Of a stretch of DNA of 6,724 nucleotides, positions 1-5,672 are shown piece by piece. A program made the position numbers and the translations under genes. Under the pieces are notes generated by a model. The model searched no databases. It was given only the letters and a program-made list of their open reading frames with translations, and was not told where the DNA came from. Origin of the DNA: Psychroflexus sp. (GTDB taxonomy: Bacteria; Bacteroidota; Bacteroidia; Flavobacteriales; Flavobacteriaceae); NCBI GenBank assembly GCA_003565575.1, contig PXBV01000128.1:1-6724 (forward strand). The letters run 5' to 3'. Positions within the stretch are counted from its first letter, which is position 1. Every line of letters begins with the position of its first letter.

Positions 1-581
1 CCTAAAATTAAAATGGAATGTTTTTTATTCAAATCTTGCGTATACACATTTGTGCCCTGCATAAAAGCTCCATAACAATAAGCAGATGATCGAGACAGGT
101 AGGCTTCTAAATCTGCGTAACTCACATTCACGCGTGTTAAAGATCCCATTGTAGACTGGACTACTTTAGGATTGTAGCAATCTACAGTATCATTTGAGCA
201 AATAAGATCTTGAATACCAAACCAATCACACATGCGAATTATGGTGCCTAAATTTCCAGGATCTCGAATCCCATCTAATGCCAGTTTGAAATCTAAATTA
301 TGAGGTAGAGCTTTAGCTTTTGGTATTTCGAACACAGCTAATGCTGTTTGAGGAGTCTTTAAATTAGATATCTGACTCAATTCTTTTTCAGAAATTATAA
401 AACTTTCTCCTTCTTCCACATAAAAAATATCTGCAATAGAATACAAAGCTCTTAATTTGAAAGAACTTTTTAGGAATTCTTTGATTACTTTTACACCCTC
501 AGTAACAAAAAGGCCATGTTCTGTACGCTGCTTTTTTTTGTTCAAACTTTTAATAAGCTTAATTTGATTTTTACTGAGCAT
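1..581 (-). CDS. TrmH/SpoU-family RNA 2'-O-methyltransferase (C-terminus cut by window start)
   Basis: This is the N-terminal 193 codons of a SPOUT-superfamily methyltransferase that transfers a methyl group from S-adenosylmethionine to a ribose 2'-OH in rRNA or tRNA. The exact target cannot be read from sequence. Translation from the ATG complementary to 579-581 gives a basic substrate-binding N-terminal region (MLSKNQIKLIKSL, then HGLFVTEGVKVIKEFL near residues 22-37). The SpoU domain starts near residue 99. Motif 1 is LDGIRDPGNLGTIMR (residues 102-116) and motif 2 is NPKVVQSTMGSLTRV (138-152). The visible part ends at SILILG, the expected beginning of motif 3, which helps form the knotted SAM site. 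Family members are usually about 240-270 residues, so roughly 50-75 are missing beyond the window. The reading frame is intact. It is divergent from the tamL-type gene with a 37-bp gap. Family assignment is firm; naming it RlmB, TrmH or similar would be unsupported. Confidence 0.93.
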   Translation of the reverse strand, partial: MLSKNQIKLIKSLNKKKQRTEHGLFVTEGVKVIKEFLKSSFKLRALYSIADIFYVEEGESFIISEKELSQISNLKTPQTALAVFEIPKAKALPHNLDFKLALDGIRDPGNLGTIIRMCDWFGIQDLICSNDTVDCYNPKVVQSTMGSLTRVNVSYADLEAYLSRSSAYCYGAFMQGTNVYTQDLNKKHSILIL

Positions 582-618
582 TTATTAAAGATTATATTTT
601 TTTGAAAACATCTAGGAT
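582..618. other. 37-bp divergent intergenic region, no clear promoter
   Basis: The gap between the start codons of the methyltransferase gene and the tamL-type gene is only 37 bp and almost pure A/T. Promoters for both directions must lie in it or inside the opposing coding sequences. Neither strand shows a good TAnnTTTG element. On the plus strand, TATATTTTTTTG (593-604) is close, but it carries four extra bases between the TA and the TTTG. The in-frame TAG at 613-615 fixes the upstream limit of the plus-strand gene. Confidence 0.5.
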
Positions 619-3174
619 TTGAAATACGAATTTGCAAAATTACCATTAATTCTTATAACTCTTCTCTTATTTTTATCTTGTGATGTAACAAGAAAACTCA
701 AGAGTAATGAATTTTTGATGACCAAGCAAACTATAATTAGTCAAGACACCCTCGTTACAAGCAAAGAACTCTACAGACAACTTTCCCTAAAAACCAATTC
801 AAAGTTGTTGGGTTATCCTCTAAAGCTTCATATTTATAATCTTGCCCAAGCTGAACCTGAGACCAACTTTATAAACTGGGTAGAAAAAAAAGAAAAACGT
901 GCAGATAGACTTGAAGCCTTAATTTCAAAAAGACAAATTATTCAGCTTAAAAAATCATGGGTAAACACTAATAACCTCATCAAAAAAACAGGAGAACCAC
1001 CAAGCGTTCTAGATGATACCAAAATAGAAAACTCTCTAAAACGCTTAAAATCTTGGTATTGGAATCACGGCTGGTTCAATACAGAAACGGATTATGAAAT
1101 TTTAAGAGATAGCTTAACAAAAACTGCAGAAGTGAGATATAAAATAAAACCTGGAAAACTATATCTTATTGACAGTATTACAGAAAACATTGAATCTAAG
1201 GCTGCTGATTCGTTATATCAATTAATAAAGAAAAATAATAAAGTAAAGGTTGGAAAACCTTACAATACACAAGAATTTAATGCGGATAGAGATTATATTA
1301 CCAACTATTTTAGAAATCATGGACTGTATCATTTTGAAAAAGAGTTTATCTCTTATTACGCAGACACTTTAAACACCAATCAAAAGATAAGCCTGGAGCT
1401 TAATATTTTAAATCGGACTAAAACTGCAGAAGATTCAATCCAATCCATACCTTTTAAAGTCCATAGAATAAGTGAGGTGAATATCATAGCAGACTATGAC
1501 GGTCTTTCTAGCCAAGTGAAAGATTCTGTAAACTCCCAAAATGCAAATGTTTATAACTTTGGTAATCTCAAAATAAATCCTAAGGTACTAGAAGATTTTA
1601 TATTCATTAAAAAAGATAGCATCTATACAGATATTGATAGGTCGAGGACAAACAACAGAATTTCTGAAACAAGGATTTTTAAATACCCTAACATTCTTTA
1701 CCAAGAAGACCCTAGAGACACAACTGGAGTGGGATTGATTGCCAATATAATGCTCACTCCCAAGGAGAGATTTTCAACTAGCTTTAGCGTGGACGTAAGT
1801 CAAAGTAATATTCAACAGTTTGGAGTAGGGTTTAACACCTCTATCCTATCAAGGAATATTTTTAGAGGAGCAGAAACTTTAGAACTCTCTGGGAGAGGAA
1901 ATTTTGGTTCCTCTAGAGATTTAGGAAATACTCAGGATCAATTTTTAGACATTTTAGAGTATGGTTTAGACCTCAGGTTAAATTTTCCTAGAATAATTTT
2001 CCCGTTTTCAGTAAAACCTATTATTCAAAATACAATGTCTCCATTTACCACTGCAAGTTTAGGGTACAGTACACAACAAAACATAGGCTTAGATAGAAGG
2101 AATTTAAATGCCACTTTTGGTTACAGGTGGAAACCCAAAGACAGAACATCATTTCAATTTGACTTGATGAATATTCAGTTTGTAAATAACCTAAATGAAG
2201 ACAACTATTTCAATGTATTCAGAAATTCTTATACAGAATTAAATCAAGTTTCCAGAAATAATATAACCCAGATAAACCCTGATTTTTTATTTGAAAATAA
2301 TGATGGAGATCTGAGCCTCATTATTCCAAACGGAACAGATGGATTGATTAACGCCATTGTAAACGATGAAATAAACCTTAGCCCCGAGGAACAAGAAACC
2401 GTAAACTCTTTGATAGAACGAAGAGAACGACTTACTGAAAACAACCTCATTGTTGCTTCTAACTTTACTTACGATTATAGTACAAGGCGAGACATTTATG
2501 ATGAGGATTTTTCACAACTCAGAGCAAAAATAGAATGGGCAGGAAATCTCTTATCTTTATTTTCAAATCCGTTGGGCCTAGAGGAAACTGCTTCAGGAAA
2601 TTATAGGCTATTCGGTGTGCAATTTTCTCAATACGTAAAAACAGAATTAAATTACATAAAACATTGGGATCTTGGCAACCAGCAAGTAATTGCAACAAGA
2701 GCTTATGGAGGAATTGCTATTCCTTATGGAAACGCAAATTCAATACCATTTCCTAGAAGCTTTTTTGGAGGAGGACCCAACGATAATAGAGGCTGGAGAC
2801 CTTATGACCTAGGACCTGGACGCACCAATGCTGTAAACGATTTTAATGAAGCTAACTTCAAGCTATCGTTTAATGCAGAATACAGGTTTAATTTATTTGG
2901 TAGCCTCAACAGCGCTTTATTTATTGATGCAGGTAATATATGGAACGTCTTTGATAATGTGGAAGATACAGACGCTACTTTTGATGGATTGGAAGACTTG
3001 GCAGATTTATCCATAGCATCTGGGTTTGGTCTGCGTTATGATATTGATTTTTTTGTGATAAGAATGGATCTAGGATTCAAAACTTATAACCCCGGTAGTG
3101 AAGGCTCTAAGTGGTTTAAAGATTACAACTTTAGCAACGTAGTTTTTAACTTCGGAATCAATTATCCCTTCTAG
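619..3174 (+). CDS. tamL: TamL-type Omp85 outer-membrane assembly lipoprotein (BamA/TamA family)
   Basis: An 851-residue Omp85-superfamily protein, predicted to sit in the outer membrane and help insert or assemble outer-membrane proteins. The start is TTG at 619: an in-frame TAG lies 3 bp upstream, and the next in-frame ATG (Met34) would delete the signal peptide. Residues 8-20 are hydrophobic and run into FLSC, with Cys21 as the predicted lipidated residue. The following DVTRKL...NEFLMTKQT resembles the N-terminus of Bacteroidota TamL lipoproteins. Residues about 30-280 form POTRA-like repeats (for example SWYWNHGWFNTETDYEI near 145-161 and DYITNYFRNHGLYHFEKEF at 225-243). A further one runs to about 380. 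A transmembrane beta-barrel follows, with alternating strands, the Omp85 RGW motif in FFGGGPNDNRGW (715-726), and a C-terminal strand ending in aromatic Phe851. An insertion with a helical, charged stretch (about 540-610) interrupts the barrel. TamL is the Bacteroidota counterpart of TamA, a known family; a second BamA-like paralogue is the main alternative. No tamB is in the window. Confidence 0.82.
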   Translation: MKYEFAKLPLILITLLLFLSCDVTRKLKSNEFLMTKQTIISQDTLVTSKELYRQLSLKTNSKLLGYPLKLHIYNLAQAEPETNFINWVEKKEKRADRLEALISKRQIIQLKKSWVNTNNLIKKTGEPPSVLDDTKIENSLKRLKSWYWNHGWFNTETDYEILRDSLTKTAEVRYKIKPGKLYLIDSITENIESKAADSLYQLIKKNNKVKVGKPYNTQEFNADRDYITNYFRNHGLYHFEKEFISYYADTLNTNQKISLELNILNRTKTAEDSIQSIPFKVHRISEVNIIADYDGLSSQVKDSVNSQNANVYNFGNLKINPKVLEDFIFIKKDSIYTDIDRSRTNNRISETRIFKYPNILYQEDPRDTTGVGLIANIMLTPKERFSTSFSVDVSQSNIQQFGVGFNTSILSRNIFRGAETLELSGRGNFGSSRDLGNTQDQFLDILEYGLDLRLNFPRIIFPFSVKPIIQNTMSPFTTASLGYSTQQNIGLDRRNLNATFGYRWKPKDRTSFQFDLMNIQFVNNLNEDNYFNVFRNSYTELNQVSRNNITQINPDFLFENNDGDLSLIIPNGTDGLINAIVNDEINLSPEEQETVNSLIERRERLTENNLIVASNFTYDYSTRRDIYDEDFSQLRAKIEWAGNLLSLFSNPLGLEETASGNYRLFGVQFSQYVKTELNYIKHWDLGNQQVIATRAYGGIAIPYGNANSIPFPRSFFGGGPNDNRGWRPYDLGPGRTNAVNDFNEANFKLSFNAEYRFNLFGSLNSALFIDAGNIWNVFDNVEDTDATFDGLEDLADLSIASGFGLRYDIDFFVIRMDLGFKTYNPGSEGSKWFKDYNFSNVVFNFGINYPF

Positions 3175-3189
3175 TAAAATATTATTTAT

Positions 3190-3197
3190 TAATTTTA
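3190..3197 (+). promoter_or_regulatory. Candidate -7 promoter element for fbaA-accD (weak)
   Basis: TAATTTTA differs from the Bacteroidota -7 consensus TAnnTTTG only in the last base and would place transcription start about 24 bases before the fbaA ATG. No TTG-type -33 element is visible at the right distance in the end of the upstream gene, and the region is so A/T-rich that a chance match is plausible. There is also no convincing terminator after the tamL-type gene, so read-through from it is the alternative. Confidence 0.28.
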
Positions 3198-3227
3198 CAG
3201 CTAATTTATTTACCAAAATATTAAATT

Positions 3228-4295
3228 ATGAGTCATAACATTAAACCAGGCGTTGCTACTGGAAAAGAAGTTCAAGCTATTTTTAAACACGCAAAAGACA
3301 ACAGTTATGCGTTACCAGCTGTAAACGTTATAGGTTCCAATACTATAAACTCTGTTCTAGAAACAGCAGCCAGATTAAATTCTCCAGTTATTATCCAGTT
3401 TTCTAATGGAGGAGCCCAATTTAATGCTGGAAAAGGCTTATCAAATGAAAATGAAAAAGCAGCAATTCTTGGAGCAGCCACAGGTGCAAAACATGTTCAT
3501 GACCTAGCAGAAGCATACGGAGCTACTGTAATTCTTCATACAGACCATTGCGCAAAAAAACTACTTCCATGGATTGATGGGCTTTTAGATGAAGGCGAAA
3601 AATTTTACAAAATTCATGGGAAGCCACTATTTAGCTCTCACATGATAGATCTTTCTGAAGAGTCCCTAGAAGAAAATATCGAAACTTGTAAAAGTTACCT
3701 AGAGCGAATGAAAAAAATGGGAATGACTCTTGAAATTGAATTAGGAGTGACAGGTGGCGAAGAAGATGGTGTAGATAATACAGACATTGACTCCTCAAAA
3801 CTTTACACCCAACCCGAAGAAGTTGCTTACGCCTATGAAGAGCTTAGCAAAGTTTCGGATCAATTTACTATTGCAGCAGCTTTTGGTAATGTTCACGGAG
3901 TTTACAAACCTGGAAACGTAAAGTTAACTCCAGAAATTTTGAAAAATTCACAAGAATTTATTTCAAAAAAATATAAGGTTGAAAACAATCATATTGATTT
4001 TGTATTCCACGGAGGTAGTGGTTCTACAGTAGAAGAAATTCAAGAATCTATAGGCTATGGTGTAATCAAAATGAATATTGATACCGATTTACAATTTGCT
4101 TTTACTGAAGGCATAAGAGATTATATGATAAATAAAAAAGAATACGTCTCTACTCAAATTGGAAATCCAGAAGGAAGTGATATTCCAAATAAAAAGCATT
4201 ACGATCCAAGAAAATGGTTAAGAGAAGGGGAATCCACATTTTCTGAACGCCTAGAGCAAGCCTTTAAAGATTTAAATAACATCAATACATTATAA
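3228..4295 (+). CDS. fbaA: Class II fructose-bisphosphate aldolase (zinc-dependent)
   Basis: A 355-residue cytoplasmic enzyme of glycolysis and gluconeogenesis that reversibly splits fructose 1,6-bisphosphate into dihydroxyacetone phosphate and glyceraldehyde 3-phosphate. It aligns by eye over its whole length with the 359-residue E. coli class IIA enzyme at a constant offset of three residues in the motifs checked. Within HTDHCAKKLLPW (104-115), Asp106 matches the catalytic Asp and His107 the first zinc ligand. Glu171 (LEIELG) occupies the metal-linked glutamate position. EEDGVDN (178-184) is the mobile active-site loop. His223 (FGNVHGVYKPGN) and His261 (FVFHGGSGST) are the other zinc ligands. 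GGSGS (262-266) and NIDTD (283-287) form the phosphate/substrate site. All key residues are present and the gene looks intact. The ATG sits in an A/T-rich leader without a Shine-Dalgarno sequence. It begins 53 bp after the tamL-type gene and ends 16 bp before accD, suggesting an fbaA-accD transcript. Confidence 0.98.
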   Translation: MSHNIKPGVATGKEVQAIFKHAKDNSYALPAVNVIGSNTINSVLETAARLNSPVIIQFSNGGAQFNAGKGLSNENEKAAILGAATGAKHVHDLAEAYGATVILHTDHCAKKLLPWIDGLLDEGEKFYKIHGKPLFSSHMIDLSEESLEENIETCKSYLERMKKMGMTLEIELGVTGGEEDGVDNTDIDSSKLYTQPEEVAYAYEELSKVSDQFTIAAAFGNVHGVYKPGNVKLTPEILKNSQEFISKKYKVENNHIDFVFHGGSGSTVEEIQESIGYGVIKMNIDTDLQFAFTEGIRDYMINKKEYVSTQIGNPEGSDIPNKKHYDPRKWLREGESTFSERLEQAFKDLNNINTL

Positions 4296-4311
4296 TTTAT
4301 AGCTCTATTAT

Positions 4312-5172
4312 ATGGCAGCTTGGTTTAAAAGAAAACAAAAAGGCATAAAAACTGCAACTGAGGATAAAAAAGACGTACCAAAAGGACTTTGGTACAAGTC
4401 CCCTACAGGTAAAGTAATTGATCACGAACAACTTGCTAAGAACTTTTTTGTAAGTCCAGAGGACGATTACCACGTGAGAATTGGGAGTTCAGAGTACTTT
4501 ACCATCTTGTTTGATAATGGACAGTTTGAAGAGTTGGATTCTTCATTAAAGTCTAAAGATCCATTAAAATTTGAAGACACAAAAAAGTATAAAGATAGGC
4601 TTAAAGACGTTCAACATAAAACTCAATTGAATGACGCTATAAGAACAGCCGTAGGAAAATCTAAAGGGAAAGAAATTGTAGTGGCAGCTATGGATTTTAA
4701 ATTTATAGGCGGTTCTATGGGTGCAGTAGTGGGTGAGAAAATCTCTAGAGCTGTAGATCATGCCATTAAAAACCAATGCCCATTGGTCATCATTTCCAAA
4801 TCCGGTGGAGCAAGAATGATGGAAGCCGCATTATCACTAATGCAACTTGCAAAAACTTCTATCAAACTTACTCAACTCGCAAAAGAAAAATTACCCTATA
4901 TTTCCTTATGTACTGATCCAACTACTGGTGGCACTACTGCCTCTTTTGCTATGCTAGGAGATATCAACATAGCAGAGCCTGGAGCATTAATTGGATTTGC
5001 TGGTCCAAGAGTTGTAAAGGATACTACTGGAAAAGATTTACCTAAAGGTTTTCAATCATCAGAATTTTTAAAAGAACATGGGTTTTTAGATTTTATTTCT
5101 CACAGAAAAGAATTGAAAAATAAAATCAACCTTTACATAGATTTGATTATGAATCAACCTGTGAGAGCATAA
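4312..5172 (+). CDS. accD: Acetyl-CoA carboxylase carboxyltransferase subunit beta, zinc-ribbon cysteines absent
   Basis: A 286-residue beta subunit of the carboxyltransferase half of acetyl-CoA carboxylase. With AccA it moves the carboxyl group from biotin on AccB to acetyl-CoA, giving malonyl-CoA for fatty-acid synthesis. The crotonase-like carboxyltransferase core is intact: MDFKFIGGSMGAVVGEK (127-143), ISKSGGARMMEAA (161-173), TDPTTGGTTASFAMLGD (201-217) and EPGALIGFAGPRVV (222-235). It ends in the typical NQPVRA. The N-terminal segment lines up with the family's zinc ribbon (usual form W-x-K-C-P-x-C ... N-x-x-V-C-P-x-C-x-x-H-x-R). Here it reads WYKSPTG (27-33) and NFFVSPEDDYHVRI (44-57), so the four cysteine positions are Ser30, Gly33, Ser48 and Asp51. 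The frame is clean, so this is not an obvious sequencing artefact. Length is close to the usual 280-300 residues. It starts 16 bp after fbaA and probably shares its mRNA. accA is not in the window. Confidence 0.96.
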   Translation: MAAWFKRKQKGIKTATEDKKDVPKGLWYKSPTGKVIDHEQLAKNFFVSPEDDYHVRIGSSEYFTILFDNGQFEELDSSLKSKDPLKFEDTKKYKDRLKDVQHKTQLNDAIRTAVGKSKGKEIVVAAMDFKFIGGSMGAVVGEKISRAVDHAIKNQCPLVIISKSGGARMMEAALSLMQLAKTSIKLTQLAKEKLPYISLCTDPTTGGTTASFAMLGDINIAEPGALIGFAGPRVVKDTTGKDLPKGFQSSEFLKEHGFLDFISHRKELKNKINLYIDLIMNQPVRA

Positions 5173-5209
5173 TTTTTTAATTAATGTCATCAATTTAAAA
5201 TTAATATTG

Positions 5210-5217
5210 TACTTTTG
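5210..5217 (+). promoter_or_regulatory. Promoter -7 element for rpsO (TACTTTTG)
   Basis: TACTTTTG matches the Bacteroidota sigma-factor -7 consensus TAnnTTTG exactly and lies 38 bp after the accD stop and 54 bp before the rpsO start. No clear TTTG/TTG -33 element is seen at about 19 bp upstream, where the sequence is A/T-rich. Transcription would start near 5222-5226. This gives rpsO its own promoter, independent of fbaA-accD. Confidence 0.65.
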
Positions 5218-5224
5218 CGCCATT

Positions 5225-5241
5225 AAATAGAAAATCTATTT
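5225..5241 (+). promoter_or_regulatory. Hairpin at the 5' end of the rpsO leader
   Basis: AAATAGA (5225-5231) and TCTATTT (5235-5241) are perfect inverted repeats of 7 bp around an AAA loop. The predicted transcription start falls at its left edge, so the mRNA would begin with this stem. A second small stem, ATTAT (5252-5256) with ATAAT (5261-5265) around TGAA, lies just before the ATG. Both are A/U-rich and weak. S15 represses its own mRNA through leader structures in several bacterial phyla, so an autoregulatory role is possible but unproven. Confidence 0.35.
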
Positions 5242-5271
5242 TAGCATAAAAATTATTGAAATAATATTGGC

Positions 5272-5541
5272 ATGTACTTAACATTAGAAGAAAAAGGCAA
5301 ATTATTTGCCAAACATGGTAAGAACGAGAAAGACACAGGTTCTACCGAAGGGCAAATTGCTTTGATGACTCAAAGAATTGAGCACATCTCTCAGCATTTA
5401 AAAACAAATCGAAAAGACTTTAATTCTGAAAGGTCTCTTGTAAAACTAGTAGGTAAAAGAAGAAACCTTCTTGATTATCTCATGAAAAAAGATATCATGA
5501 GATACAGAGCCATTATTAAAGAATTAGGCTTAAGAAAATAA
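5272..5541 (+). CDS. rpsO: Small ribosomal subunit protein S15 (uS15)
   Basis: An 89-residue protein, the standard length for bacterial S15. It is a primary binder of 16S rRNA (central-domain helices h20-h22) in 30S assembly and forms a subunit bridge to 23S rRNA. The sequence carries the family pattern: DTGSTEGQIALMTQRIEHISQHL (residues 21-43), KDFNSERSLVKLVGKRRNLLDYL (48-70), then KKDIMRYRAIIKELGLRK to the end. The rRNA-contact residues Thr22, Gly23, Gln28, His42, Asp49 and Ser52 are conserved. The predicted fold is four alpha helices with no cleavable signal. The ATG has no Shine-Dalgarno sequence, as expected in this phylum. The gene has its own -7 promoter element, a leader of about 50 nt containing small hairpins, and an intrinsic terminator starting 5 bp after the stop, so it appears to be a single-gene unit. 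pnp follows, a pairing found in many bacteria. Confidence 0.99.
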   Translation: MYLTLEEKGKLFAKHGKNEKDTGSTEGQIALMTQRIEHISQHLKTNRKDFNSERSLVKLVGKRRNLLDYLMKKDIMRYRAIIKELGLRK

Positions 5542-5546
5542 AAATT

Positions 5547-5570
5547 AAAGGGGCAATTTTGCCCCTTTTT
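5547..5570 (+). terminator. Intrinsic terminator after rpsO
   Basis: GGGGCA (5550-5555) and TGCCCC (5560-5565) form a strong 6-bp G/C stem around a four-base loop. AAA/TTT pairing below extends it to 9 bp, and a five-T tract follows (5566-5570). It is the most G/C-dense spot in the intergenic DNA, begins 5 bp after the rpsO stop, and separates rpsO from pnp. Confidence 0.9.
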
Positions 5571-5602
5571 AGTTTAAAAGCGTTCCTAAAAAGGACTTCC
5601 AC

Positions 5603-5657
5603 AGGTTAATTTTTTTTCTAAACAACAACACAACAACATTTTTAAAAAAAATAACCT
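5603..5657 (+). promoter_or_regulatory. Long A/U-rich hairpin with CAA-repeat loop in the pnp leader
   Basis: AGGTTA (5603-5608) pairs with TAACCT (5652-5657), and eight T (5610-5617) pair with eight A (5644-5651). Together they give a 14-bp stem with a single bulged A at 5609. The 26-nt loop (5618-5643) is dominated by CAA/CA repeats (5621-5638), which are expected to stay unpaired, and ends in five T. The stem closes 15 nt before the pnp ATG. It lacks a G/C core directly before a T-tract, so it is not a typical terminator. In E. coli the pnp leader has a long stem that RNase III cuts and through which PNPase represses itself; this hairpin is in the matching place. That shared role is inference, and the homopolymer part of the stem could arise by chance. 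Confidence 0.4.
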
Positions 5658-5672
5658 TTTAAATCATTATTT

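Noticed and set aside
593..604. TATATTTTTTTG as a promoter for the tamL-type gene
   Set aside because: The spacing does not fit TAnnTTTG (six bases between TA and TTTG instead of two), and the nearest upstream TTTG (563-566) is too far for a -33 element.
614..616. AGG before the TTG start as a Shine-Dalgarno sequence
   Set aside because: It is only 2 bases from the start codon, too close to act, and no other gene in the window has such a site.
2244..2450. 68-codon open frame on the minus strand inside the tamL-type gene
   Set aside because: It is fully antisense to a well-supported coding sequence and has no recognisable motif or promoter; it is a shadow of the real gene.
2802..3014. 70-codon open frame on the minus strand inside the 3' part of the tamL-type gene
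   Set aside because: It is antisense to conserved beta-barrel coding sequence, with a Ser/Leu/Lys-rich composition typical of complement reading and no homology recognised.
3176..3223. Direct repeat AAAATATTA (3176-3184 and 3215-3223) before fbaA as a possible operator
   Set aside because: Nine bases of pure A/T in an almost pure A/T leader are easily found twice by chance, and no further symmetry supports a binding site.
4564..4776. 70-codon open frame on the minus strand inside accD
   Set aside because: It lies opposite the conserved AccD core; its Phe/Ser/Cys-rich product looks like a complement artefact.
5584..5595. TCCT-AAAA-AGGA hairpin just after the rpsO terminator
   Set aside because: The stem is only 4 bp and does not extend on either side, so it has no weight as a terminator or regulatory element.
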